Both the position numbers and the translations under genes were made by a program. A stretch of 64,000 nucleotides of DNA, taken from Herbinix hemicellulosilytica (lineage in GTDB: Bacteria > Bacillota > Clostridia > Lachnospirales > Lachnospiraceae). Position 1 is the stretch's first letter. The number at the start of each line of letters is the position of its first letter. Below, piece by piece: positions 33,874-42,575 of the stretch. The notes beneath the pieces are model-generated. The model was not told where the DNA came from. It saw only the letters and a list, made by a program, of their open reading frames with translations, and did not search any database. The stretch lies in contig NZ_CVTD020000008.1 in assembly GCF_002904165.1 (NCBI RefSeq), forward strand, positions 434,001 through 498,000, given 5' to 3'.

Positions 33874-36144
33874 TTAGTCTACCTTTGTAAGATTGGCAAA
33901 CGATGCCATAAGTTTTTTAACTCCAAATCTGGGAAAATCCACGGTAACTTCATAATCTTTACCGCCCGCAACAATATTTGTAACGATACCGGTTCCAAAT
34001 TTGACATGTTTTACAGTATCGCCGATACCATAATCTATGGTGCCTAAATTACTGCCGCCAAAATTCTTTGGTTCGGGAGTAACAAAAGGTTTGTAGTGGG
34101 TTTGGGACAGATGATAAGCGGAAGTTTGTCCGGATTCTTTTGAAAAATCATCATCTGCAAATTTATATACAGTTTTTTTGTCGGGCGAAGTAATTTTCAG
34201 TAGATGTCTTGGTATCTCATGAATGAAGCGGGAGGGTTTATTATAGTGCATTTCACCGCGAAACATCCGGAATTTTGCTGCCGAAAGGGAAAGACGTTTT
34301 TGGGCTCTGGTTATACCCACATAGCAAAGCCTGCGTTCTTCTTCAATCTCTTCTTCTGGATTTTCCGCATTTATAGCCATATAGCCGGGGAAGGTGCCTT
34401 CCTCCATACCGCAGATATATACATACGGAAATTCCAGGCCTTTGGCACTGTGAAGAGTCATAAGTACAATATTATCCTTGCTTTCGTCCATACTGTCTAT
34501 ATCGGAAACAAGGGAAACCTCTTCCAAAAATCCGTTCAAAGTGGGAATTTCAGCAGTTTCTACATATGATACCAGTTTGTTTTTGAGTTCATAAATATTG
34601 TCTATTCTTTCTTCGGCTTCTTGTGTGCCTTCTTCTTCCAGCTCTTTTAAATAACCGGTTGCATTAAGGATATCATCGATTATTCCTGTCAGATCATAGC
34701 TGTCACTGTTTATACTTGAGCGAAGGCCTTCAATAAGGCTGACAAAAGGCTCTATTTTTGATGCAGTACGCTCAAGCCCAGGAATTTGCCTTGCTCTTAC
34801 CAAAGCTTCATAAAAGCTGATATCGTTTAAAACGGCATAATCATTCACCTTGTCAATGGTTGCAAGACCAATTCCTCTGCGGGGGACATTAATAATTCTT
34901 TTTACCGAAATGTCATCCTTGCCGTTAACTATTGTTTTAAGATACGCAAGGATATCTTTAATTTCCTTACGGGCATAGAAGTTTAAGGCACCAATTATTT
35001 TGTAAGGTATGTTTTTAAGGACTAGTTTTTCTTCGAAAATTCTGGACTGGGCATTGGTTCTGTAAAGAATGGCAAAATCGTTATAACTGGCCTGTTTGCT
35101 TTCTACAACCCGTTTTATTTCACTGGTTATGCGGTCAGCTTCTTCAAAGTCCGATTCAAAGAGGGTAAATGATACCGGTTCGCCTTCTTCATTGTCGGTC
35201 CAAAGGGTTTTTTGTTTACGGCCCTTGTTGTTTGCAATAACTTCATTGGCAGCATTAAGTATGTTTTTAGTTGAGCGGTAATTTTGCTCAAGCTTAATAA
35301 CTTTAGCATTTGGAAATGCCTGTTCAAAGTTAAGGATATTATATATATTGGCTCCCCGGAATTTATAGATACTCTGGTCGTCATCACCCACTACGCAAAT
35401 GTTGTATTCCCTTTCACCATACTCGTTTATACCGGAAGCCAAAAGATGAATCAACTTAAACTGTGCGGTATTGGTATCTTGATATTCGTCTACCATTATA
35501 TAGCGAAATCTGTTCTGATAGTAAGTAAGGGCTTCCTTATCATTCATAAAAAGTTCTACGGTCTTAAAAATCAAATCGTCAAAATCCAAAGCATTGCTTG
35601 CCTTAAGCCGTCTTTGATATTCCATGTAAGCGGCGGCGTATTTTCTTTGGGTATAATCATGACCGGCCCTTTTTTCAAATTCTTCGGGTGAGATAAGTTC
35701 ATCCTTTGCTTTTGATATAGCATTCAATATGCTCTTTTCCGGTATCCTTTTGGTATCTATATCAAGATATTTACATACGTCTCGCATCAATGTTTTTTGA
35801 TCATCCGTATCATAAATGGTGAAGTTTCGGTCATAACCCAGCCGGTCTATAAACCGCCTTAAAATACGGACACAGGTGGAATGAAAGGTGCTTACCCAGA
35901 TGTTTTCCGCACCGGCGCCGACAATTTTATCCACCCGTTCCCTCATTTCGTTTGCTGCCTTATTGGTAAAGGTAATGGCAAGGATATTCCAGGGATTTAC
36001 GTTTCTGTGTTCAATCAGGTATGCAATCCTGTAAGTTAAGACCCTGGTTTTTCCTGATCCTGCTCCTGCCAGGATAAGAAGAGGGCCTTTGTCATGCAAT
36101 ACAGCCTTTTTTTGTTCGGGGTTTAATGTATCATATATACTCAT
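33874..36144 (-). CDS. pcrA: ATP-dependent DNA helicase PcrA/UvrD
   Basis: A 756-residue superfamily 1A helicase. It shows a Q-motif (LNPEQKKAV), Walker A (AGAGSGKT, about 27-34), DEYQDTN, GDDDQSIYKFRGA, QNYRST, TLHSAKGLEFPYV and VGITRAQKRL. The C-terminus ends in a Tudor-like segment with VKHVKFGTGIVTNI. It unwinds DNA 3'-5' in nucleotide excision repair and in removal of recombination proteins. It is full length and a single gene on the minus strand. The 217-bp gap after it (toward 33656) shows no signal I can support. Confidence 0.96.
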   Translation of the reverse strand: MSIYDTLNPEQKKAVLHDKGPLLILAGAGSGKTRVLTYRIAYLIEHRNVNPWNILAITFTNKAANEMRERVDKIVGAGAENIWVSTFHSTCVRILRRFIDRLGYDRNFTIYDTDDQKTLMRDVCKYLDIDTKRIPEKSILNAISKAKDELISPEEFEKRAGHDYTQRKYAAAYMEYQRRLKASNALDFDDLIFKTVELFMNDKEALTYYQNRFRYIMVDEYQDTNTAQFKLIHLLASGINEYGEREYNICVVGDDDQSIYKFRGANIYNILNFEQAFPNAKVIKLEQNYRSTKNILNAANEVIANNKGRKQKTLWTDNEEGEPVSFTLFESDFEEADRITSEIKRVVESKQASYNDFAILYRTNAQSRIFEEKLVLKNIPYKIIGALNFYARKEIKDILAYLKTIVNGKDDISVKRIINVPRRGIGLATIDKVNDYAVLNDISFYEALVRARQIPGLERTASKIEPFVSLIEGLRSSINSDSYDLTGIIDDILNATGYLKELEEEGTQEAEERIDNIYELKNKLVSYVETAEIPTLNGFLEEVSLVSDIDSMDESKDNIVLMTLHSAKGLEFPYVYICGMEEGTFPGYMAINAENPEEEIEEERRLCYVGITRAQKRLSLSAAKFRMFRGEMHYNKPSRFIHEIPRHLLKITSPDKKTVYKFADDDFSKESGQTSAYHLSQTHYKPFVTPEPKNFGGSNLGTIDYGIGDTVKHVKFGTGIVTNIVAGGKDYEVTVDFPRFGVKKLMASFANLTKVD

Positions 36145-36380
36145 AATTTTACCTGCCTGTTTCTAGTTTTGAAATCGATAGAACAGGTTTAGTATAGCAT
36201 GGCCTCTTCTTAGTTGCAAGTCGGTGGCATTATCCTGTTCAAAATTGCATAAGATACCATGTTATATGGTTGTAATTTAACTAAGCAAATAGCACTCAAA
36301 ATCAGATTTGCGGATAACTGTTTTATAACATTCAAATAAATTGCTTTAATTTTGTGCTTTTAAATACAGAACTTTTAGCT

Positions 36381-36409
36381 TTGACATCTAGTATTGGATA
36401 CTATATAAT
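36381..36409 (+). promoter_or_regulatory. Consensus sigma-A promoter directly before a ribosome site
   Basis: TTGACA (36381-36386), a 17-bp spacer and TATAAT (36404-36409) match the consensus exactly. The transcript should start near 36416, the first base of the ribosome site GAGGTGAT, and the start codon is at 36428. The leader would be only about 12 bases. Confidence 0.8.
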
Positions 36410-36427
36410 AAATTTGAGGTGATCGGA

Positions 36428-37099
36428 TTGGAAACGTCAAAAGAGGAGTATATCTCCGGCCTGATAAATAACTTAAAAAAAATGAAATATATAATGCCCG
36501 ATGATATACCTAACATAGATTTATATATGGATCAGGTTACCACTTTTATGGATAAACACCTGAAATCCTCAAAAAGGTATAGTGAAGATAAACTCCTTAC
36601 CAAAACAATGATAAATAATTATACGAAGAACAAACTGCTTCCTCCCCCCATAAATAAGAAGTATACAAAGGAGCATATGTTTCTTCTTATATTTATTTAT
36701 TATTTTAAGAACATACTCACCATAAATGATATTCAAAGCATATTTAATCCCCTGACTAAGAGATTTTATGGTGGAAAATCCGATATAGGGCTGGAAGAAA
36801 TATATGAAGAGATTTTTGAACTTGAAAATGATTTAACCGATATCCTGACAAAGGATATGGTCCGCAAGATGGCAAAAGCCAAAGAATCTTTTGAGTTTGT
36901 AAAAGATTATGACGACCGCGATTTCCTGACATTGTTTGCATTCATTTGTATTCTTTGCTATGATGTTTATATGCGAAAACATGTTATAGAACAGCTTATA
37001 GATAATTATCTGAAACCAGAAGCAAAAGCCGAGGGTAAAGAAAACGGTAACAATAAAGTTAAAGGAAAAAGCAGCAATAACAACAGCAAGAAATCTTAA
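36428..37099 (+). CDS. DUF1836 domain protein
   Basis: A 223-residue protein of the DUF1836 family (YxeN/YcgL-like, with MerR-like helical start): LLTKTMINNYTKNKLLPPPINKKYTKEHMFLLIFIYYFKNILTI is split here by its two halves, MINNYTKNKLLPPP and the following helices. The first half resembles a MerR-type DNA-binding helix-turn-helix. It ends in a low-complexity Lys/Asn/Ser tail. The preferred start is TTG 36428 with GAGGTGAT upstream, rather than GTG 36419 that overlaps the site. It is probably a cytoplasmic DNA-binding protein with unknown targets. Confidence 0.85.
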   Translation: METSKEEYISGLINNLKKMKYIMPDDIPNIDLYMDQVTTFMDKHLKSSKRYSEDKLLTKTMINNYTKNKLLPPPINKKYTKEHMFLLIFIYYFKNILTINDIQSIFNPLTKRFYGGKSDIGLEEIYEEIFELENDLTDILTKDMVRKMAKAKESFEFVKDYDDRDFLTLFAFICILCYDVYMRKHVIEQLIDNYLKPEAKAEGKENGNNKVKGKSSNNNSKKS

Positions 37100-37171
37100 G
37101 TTTAATATGCTTTCTTTTAGGTCAAGAGTATATGTAAAAGACACCGAAATATTTAATTGTCTTAAATATAA

Positions 37172-37253
37172 ATAATACCTGCTGTGATTTCTGCATTTAT
37201 AATCTGTCTAAGACTTCATATGACTGCACAAATCACAGCAGGTGTTTATTTTT
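37172..37253. terminator. Terminator hairpin after the DUF1836 gene
   Basis: AATACCTGCTGTGATTT and AAATCACAGCAGGTGTTT pair over about 15 bp with a loop of about 40 bases that has inner pairing (TGCA/TGCA). A T-run follows on the plus strand; the AT-rich left side could also serve the convergent repressor gene. Confidence 0.75.
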
Positions 37254-37302
37254 GATCATTAATTTTAAGCGATATGTTCTTTATATTAAAAGCCCATCAT
37301 GA

Positions 37303-37617
37303 CTATTTTTCTGTTTGCTTTTCGGATTTTTTATTTTTCATCCGTGAAAATACCATATCATAACCATCATTACCGTAGTTTAACGAACGGTTTACCCGGC
37401 TGATGGTTGCTGTAGAAGCACCGGTCTTTTCTGCTATTTCAAGATATGTTTTTTGATTTCTTAACATTTTAGCAACTTCAAATCTTTGAGATAAAGAAAG
37501 AATTTCGTTCACGGTACAAATATCTTCAAAAAAGGTATAACATTCTTCAATATTCTTAAGGCAAAGGATCGCTTCGAACAATTGATCAACAGCCGGTGTT
37601 CGTATATTTTTGCTCAT
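37303..37617 (-). CDS. YerC/YecD TrpR-related transcriptional regulator
   Basis: A 104-residue protein with the TrpR-like fold: a helical start (TPAVDQLFEAILCLKNIEECYTFFEDICT), LSQRFEVAKML and the helix-turn-helix TYLEIAEKTGASTATISRVNRSL. The YerC group is widespread in Firmicutes and often next to pcrA, as nearly here; it is distinct from the true trp repressor. The targets are unknown. The start has AAAGGAG upstream. Confidence 0.9.
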   Translation of the reverse strand: MSKNIRTPAVDQLFEAILCLKNIEECYTFFEDICTVNEILSLSQRFEVAKMLRNQKTYLEIAEKTGASTATISRVNRSLNYGNDGYDMVFSRMKNKKSEKQTEK

Positions 37618-37721
37618 CGTCTGGACTCCTTTCTCTCATCCGTTGTGTTTTTCACACAGTATAATTTTATCATTCTGAAGTATTAAAGTAAAGATTTTTT
37701 TGCTTTCAAAAAGGAGCCATC

Positions 37722-37916
37722 TTATTTGTAATATTTCCGGTAATCGTAATAACCGCATTTTCTGCTGGGGCAGCTTAAATAGCCGTCTCTGTAAAGGTTT
37801 CTGTATCTGTAATGCCGGTGTAAATCCTTTCTTTCGTGCCGGTAGAAAGGATCGTAAGGGTCGAATCTGTCATAATGTCTTTCACGTCTAAATCCCCAAT
37901 TTTTGCAGCAACTCAT
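37722..37916 (-). CDS. Small Tyr/Arg/His/Cys-rich protein, probable spore coat component
   Basis: A 64-residue protein starting MSCCKNWGFRRERHYDRFDPYDPFYRHERK, here given only as its opening and its composition: about 15 Tyr, 14 Arg, 5 His and 4 Cys, with tyrosine-rich repeats at the end (YYDYRKYYK). Such composition is typical of small coat proteins that are cross-linked through Tyr and Cys. The ribosome site AAAGGAG lies before the ATG. No family name can be assigned. Its mother-cell expression is inferred from composition and from the presence of sigK in this genome. Confidence 0.65.
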   Translation of the reverse strand: MSCCKNWGFRRERHYDRFDPYDPFYRHERKDLHRHYRYRNLYRDGYLSCPSRKCGYYDYRKYYK

Positions 37917-38064
37917 ATACGCTCAACTCCTTTTTCTTTTATCATATGCAAAATGATGAAAAAAGGTGAATAATGTCGCAAAAATCAAATAAAGGCATTA
38001 ATATTATAATTTTATAAAATCAAATTAAATTTCAAATAATATTTTAGGATTAAAAATAGTCATA

Positions 38065-38093
38065 TTGACAATTAATAATTATTAGTTTATTAA
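38065..38093 (+). promoter_or_regulatory. Probable sigma-A promoter of the transglutaminase gene
   Basis: TTGACA (38065-38070) and TATTAA (38088-38093) are separated by 17 bp, about 50 bp before the gene. Confidence 0.5.
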
Positions 38094-38145
38094 ACCGGCA
38101 CATAATGGTAATAATTAGTAATAACCTAATGAATATGGAGGCACC

Positions 38146-39780
38146 ATGAGAAATAGAAGAAGAAAAAGAAAAATACAGGTTTTTCTTATGTTGCTAGACC
38201 TATTTGTATTGATACTTGTGATAAGTTTAGCATATATGAAAATGAAACCTGCCGTTGTAAAAGCTGTAACTGTTGAGGCAGGTACAGGCTCTATTAATAT
38301 TAAAGATTTTCTGACCAATAAACGGAAAAACGGCAGTTTTGTTACAGATATAAATAATATTAATCTGAATATTCCGGGAGCTTATGAAATAAAAATAAAA
38401 ATTAACGGACGTATTTATAAATCAAAGCTGGAAATTGTAGATACAGTAGCTCCAAAGGCTGATCCGGTTTCGGTTATTGCCTTAAAGGACCAAAAAATAG
38501 AAGCAACAGATTTTATTACGAATTTAAGTGATGCAACCGAGGTGACGGTTTCTTTTGAAGCAAAACCCGATACGTCTATTCCGGGAGAAAAGGATGTCAA
38601 TATAATACTGAAAGATATGGGGAATAACCGCACGGTTATAAGCTCCAAACTGACCGTATTGAATGTAAAAAGTTCCGTACAGGTTGAAGCAGGAACGAAA
38701 CTTAATATAAAAGCATCGGATTTTGCGGATGACAGCAAATTAAAAGTAAATATTTTATCAGACTTGTCAAAACTTGATATAAGCAAACCGGCAATCCATA
38801 CTATACAGCTTGAGGTAGACGGTTTGGTTGTGGAATCCAAAATTGAAGTTGTAGATACCACACCACCTAAGGCTGTAGCGCTAGATAAGGAAGTCTGGAA
38901 AGGAGATGTTTTGGCTGCTCAGGATTTTGTCACTGATATCAGTGACGCATCAGATGTAAAAGTTACTTTTGCAGAGGAACCCGATTTTGAAACACTGGGG
39001 ACAAAAGAAATAACAATAATTCTTGAGGATACCTACGGTAATAAATCGGAAGTAAAATCAATGCTTACAGTAAAAGAAGATACTGAGCCTCCCGTATTTT
39101 CGGGCATAAAGAATCAAATCGTTTATGTGGGAGATAAGATTTCATATAAAAAAGGAGTCAGTGTAAAAGATAACAAAGATACGGATATAAGTTTTCAGGT
39201 AGACTCAAGCAATGTAAACCTTAATAAGGCAGGGACATACAAAGTTTATTATATAGCAGAAGACTCCTCTGGAAATAAAGCAAAAGAAACTGCAACCATT
39301 ACGGTTTTGCCTCTTACCGTAACCGAGGAAATGCTCAATGAAAAAGTGGATAAAATCCTTGCAAAGATTATGAAGGAAGGTATGACAAAAAGGGAGATAG
39401 CATGGGAAATATATCAATGGGTTAAGAAAAATGTAGTTTACACCGGTTACTCCGACAAATCAGACTGGAGAAAAGAAGCTTATAGAGGTATAGTAACCGG
39501 AATGGGAGATTGCTTTACTTATTATGCGATATCCGAAGCACTTCTTACAAGGGCAGGAATTGATAATATGCGGGTAACCAGAGTCGGAGGAAAGACAGAG
39601 CATTTTTGGAATCTGATTAATTGCGGCGACGGCTGGTATCATTTTGATTCGTGCCCGAATAAGGATAAGCGGCAAACTTTTATGCTTACGGATGCGGAAG
39701 TGGAAGAATTAACGAGGCTAAGAGGAAACAATTATTATACCTTCGATAAATCCTTATATCCGAGGACACCTGAAAAATAA
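38146..39780 (+). CDS. Cell-surface transglutaminase-like protein with Ig-like repeats
   Basis: A 544-residue protein with a basic N-terminus and a membrane anchor (about 10-30). Three or more Ig-like modules (DUF5011 type) follow, marked by DTVAPKADPV, DTTPPKAVAL and DTEPPVFSGI. The C-terminal transglutaminase-like domain (about 415-540) has the triad Cys456 (GDCFTYYA), His486 (KTEHFWN) and Asp501 (YHFDSCPN). Enzymes of this type on the surface of Firmicutes cross-link or cut proteins. Two of the Ig-like modules are clear internal duplicates (the segments around 100-180 and 245-320). The substrate is unknown. Confidence 0.88.
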   Translation: MRNRRRKRKIQVFLMLLDLFVLILVISLAYMKMKPAVVKAVTVEAGTGSINIKDFLTNKRKNGSFVTDINNINLNIPGAYEIKIKINGRIYKSKLEIVDTVAPKADPVSVIALKDQKIEATDFITNLSDATEVTVSFEAKPDTSIPGEKDVNIILKDMGNNRTVISSKLTVLNVKSSVQVEAGTKLNIKASDFADDSKLKVNILSDLSKLDISKPAIHTIQLEVDGLVVESKIEVVDTTPPKAVALDKEVWKGDVLAAQDFVTDISDASDVKVTFAEEPDFETLGTKEITIILEDTYGNKSEVKSMLTVKEDTEPPVFSGIKNQIVYVGDKISYKKGVSVKDNKDTDISFQVDSSNVNLNKAGTYKVYYIAEDSSGNKAKETATITVLPLTVTEEMLNEKVDKILAKIMKEGMTKREIAWEIYQWVKKNVVYTGYSDKSDWRKEAYRGIVTGMGDCFTYYAISEALLTRAGIDNMRVTRVGGKTEHFWNLINCGDGWYHFDSCPNKDKRQTFMLTDAEVEELTRLRGNNYYTFDKSLYPRTPEK

Positions 39781-39879
39781 GCCCGGGTATAATTGATTGG
39801 TATCAACCATATATATAATTTATCGGAATATTCGTAAATAAATATTTATTAAATACCAATAAGTCGGGAAGGGAAGCAT

Positions 39880-40599
39880 ATGCCGAAAAGATTGGGTGTT
39901 ATAGGCGGTTTGGGACCGCTTGCAACTGCTTATTTTTATGAACTGATTTGCCGGATGACTGATGCCGGTAAAGATCAGGAACATCTGGATATGGTTATAA
40001 TCGGCAAGTCCTCAATTCCTGACAGGACAGAATATATACTTGGCAAAAGCAGCGACAGCCCCATGCCCCAAATTAAGGAATCCGCAAAAACACTTGAAAT
40101 AATGGGTGTGGACTATATTGCAATACCATGTATAACTGCCCATTATTTTTACAGGGAAATTTCAGAAAGCATTAAGGTCCCAATAGTTCACATTATAAAA
40201 GAAACCGTTAGGTATTTAAAAGAACGGGGGATAAAAAATGCGGGAATAATGGCTACGGAAGGAACCATAAAAAGCAACCTGTTCCAAAAAGAATTGCATG
40301 AAAATGGTATTAATCCTGTTATTCCTTCAAAAAATGGGCAAGAATATATTTCAGACATAATTTATAAAAATGTAAAAGCCGGAATGCCGGTAGATATGGT
40401 GCAGTTTAAAAAAGCAAGCGATGAACTGTTAAATAAGGGAGCCGATGTGATTATCTTAGGGTGTACAGAGCTTTCACTGGTAAAGCGGACGGCCGATATC
40501 GGCCCGGGTTTTATCGATGCCCTGGAAGTACTTGCCATGTGCTGCATAAATAAATGTGAAAGACCTGTAAGAAAGGAATTTTCAAATCTCATAACATAA
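39880..40599 (+). CDS. Aspartate/glutamate racemase family protein
   Basis: A 239-residue protein starting MPKRLGVIGGLGPLATAYFY, with the two catalytic cysteines at Cys84 (IPCITAHYF) and Cys195 (LGCTELSL). The family inverts the alpha carbon of amino acids, mostly aspartate, by a two-base mechanism. The residue after Cys84 is Ile where Asn is usual (PCNTAH), which may alter substrate choice. It lies about 100 bp before the dlt genes on the same strand and might supply a D-amino acid to them, although D-alanine is normally made by a different, PLP-dependent racemase. Confidence 0.88.
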   Translation: MPKRLGVIGGLGPLATAYFYELICRMTDAGKDQEHLDMVIIGKSSIPDRTEYILGKSSDSPMPQIKESAKTLEIMGVDYIAIPCITAHYFYREISESIKVPIVHIIKETVRYLKERGIKNAGIMATEGTIKSNLFQKELHENGINPVIPSKNGQEYISDIIYKNVKAGMPVDMVQFKKASDELLNKGADVIILGCTELSLVKRTADIGPGFIDALEVLAMCCINKCERPVRKEFSNLIT

Positions 40600-40695
40600 T
40601 TTAATTTATACAGGTTTTGAAATAATAAAAGAATCATTATTTAGTTATTTAAAACTTACTTAAAAATTACCGTATAAACAGGAAGGTAACAGGTT

Positions 40696-42201
40696 ATGCA
40701 AACCAATGTACTGGAATATCTGGAAAATATAATAGGAAAAGTGCCTGATAAAATCGCTTATGCCGATGATACAAATGAGGTTACATTTAAAGAAGTATAT
40801 AATAATTCAAGGGCTATAGGAACATATCTTTATAAGATGGGACATTACAAAGAACCTATAATGGTGTTTATGGGTAAACACCCAAGCACCATAATAACAT
40901 TTTACGGAGTTATTTATGCCGGATGTTTTTATGTCCCTATAGATGAAGAAATGCCAAGGCACCGGATTGAACTGATTTTCGAAAATGTCAAACCGAGAGC
41001 CGTTATATGTGACCATAAAACCGTTAAGGTTATGGAGACTTTTGATTATAAAGGGAATGTATATCTTTATGATGAGATAATTAAGACAAGCCCGAATGAG
41101 AAAGTGTTAAACCTCGTAAGAGAAAAACAGATAGATACCGATCCCATATATATTGTGTTTACATCGGGCTCAACGGGGATTCCGAAAGGGGTTGTAGCCT
41201 GCCACAGGTCGGTTATCGATTATATAGATAATCTTACGGCAGTGCTTAAAATTGACGAGAATGCAATTTTCGGTAATCAGACACCCCTGTATGTGGATGC
41301 TTGCCTTAAGGAATTGTATTCCACTTTGAAATTCGGGGCTACCACCTATATAATTCCGAAACATTTATTTATGTTTCCGTTAAAGCTTGTGGAATTTATG
41401 AATGAAAAGAAGATCAACACCATTTGCTGGGTGGTTTCCGCCCTTACCATAATCTCATCTTTCGGTACGTTTGAAAAAGCGGTTCCTAAATATTTAAAAA
41501 CCGTGGCATTCGGCAGCGAAGTGTTTCCCATAAAGCAGTTTAAACTTTGGAGAAAGTATCTTCCTGATGCCAGGTTTATAAACTTATACGGGCCTACAGA
41601 GTGTACAGGAATGTCCTGCTATTACGAAGTGGACAGGGATTTTGAACTTGATGAAGCTATCCCTATAGGACGGCCCTTTAAGAATACGGACATAATACTT
41701 CTAAACGAAGAAGATAAGCCGGCAAAGGAAGGCGAAGTGGGAGAGATTTGCATCCGGGGGACCTCACTTACCCTCGGATATTACAACAATTTTGAAAAGA
41801 CTTCGGAAGTATTTGTCCAAAACCCCTTAAACAATTCCTATCCTGAGCTTATTTACAGAACAGGGGATTTGGGAAAATACAACGAACGGGGCGAGCTGGT
41901 CTTTGTGTCCAGAAAAGATAATCAGATAAAACATATGGGACACAGGATAGAACTGGGAGAGATTGAAACGGTGGCAAATATGCATCCGGAGATTAAATCG
42001 GCATGCTGCATATTTGATGATGTATCAAAAAAGATTATTCTGTATTATGTCGGGGATATTTCCGAAGCAGATGTGGCAACTTATATGAAGGACAAGCTTC
42101 CCAGATATATGATACCAAACCTGACAAAAAAACTTGACAGAATGCCCCTTACGGCAAACGGGAAAATAGACCGGGTACTGCTAAAAAGCTTAAATAAATA
42201 A
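40696..42201 (+). CDS. dltA: D-alanine--carrier protein ligase-like adenylation enzyme
   Basis: A 501-residue adenylate-forming enzyme with the P-loop-like FTSGSTGIPKGV (about 154-165), NLYGPTECT (about 297), YRTGDLGKY (about 394) and the catalytic Lys in LTANGKIDR near the end. It would activate D-alanine with ATP and load it on the carrier encoded by the next gene. The length fits DltA. DltA identity rests mainly on the following carrier and MBOAT genes; the amino acid specificity cannot be read by eye. Confidence 0.88.
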   Translation: MQTNVLEYLENIIGKVPDKIAYADDTNEVTFKEVYNNSRAIGTYLYKMGHYKEPIMVFMGKHPSTIITFYGVIYAGCFYVPIDEEMPRHRIELIFENVKPRAVICDHKTVKVMETFDYKGNVYLYDEIIKTSPNEKVLNLVREKQIDTDPIYIVFTSGSTGIPKGVVACHRSVIDYIDNLTAVLKIDENAIFGNQTPLYVDACLKELYSTLKFGATTYIIPKHLFMFPLKLVEFMNEKKINTICWVVSALTIISSFGTFEKAVPKYLKTVAFGSEVFPIKQFKLWRKYLPDARFINLYGPTECTGMSCYYEVDRDFELDEAIPIGRPFKNTDIILLNEEDKPAKEGEVGEICIRGTSLTLGYYNNFEKTSEVFVQNPLNNSYPELIYRTGDLGKYNERGELVFVSRKDNQIKHMGHRIELGEIETVANMHPEIKSACCIFDDVSKKIILYYVGDISEADVATYMKDKLPRYMIPNLTKKLDRMPLTANGKIDRVLLKSLNK

Positions 42202-42333
42202 ATTTTTCATAAATAATGTTTAAAAGTTTGCATTTATATTAAGAATTGATTATGGGTGTAACTATAAGAATTAATTAGGGAATATTTTTGTTTTCCAATA
42301 AAATTAAAAATAATGAATAACAGGAGAAATGAT

Positions 42334-42564
42334 ATGGAAAAAGTAATTGAAATTTTAAAGAGCTTACATCCTGATGTTGACTTTGAAAACTGCACAACAT
42401 TAATAGACGATAAAATTATCGATTCATTTGATATTGTTACCCTTATATCGGAATTAAGTGATGAATTTGATGTAAATATTCCGGTAGAAGAGATTGTACC
42501 GGAGAATTTTAACTCCGCAAAAGCTATATATGAGCTTATTAAAAGGCTTCAGGAGGATGAATAA
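42334..42564 (+). CDS. dltC: D-alanyl carrier protein (acyl carrier type)
   Basis: A 76-residue carrier with the phosphopantetheine attachment Ser31 in KIIDSFDIV. The start at 42334 has AGGAGAAAT; seven extra codons upstream lack a ribosome site. It takes the activated amino acid from DltA and hands it to the membrane machinery. It lies 11 bp before dltB. Confidence 0.9.
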   Translation: MEKVIEILKSLHPDVDFENCTTLIDDKIIDSFDIVTLISELSDEFDVNIPVEEIVPENFNSAKAIYELIKRLQEDE

Positions 42565-42575
42565 CAAGAGTATTT

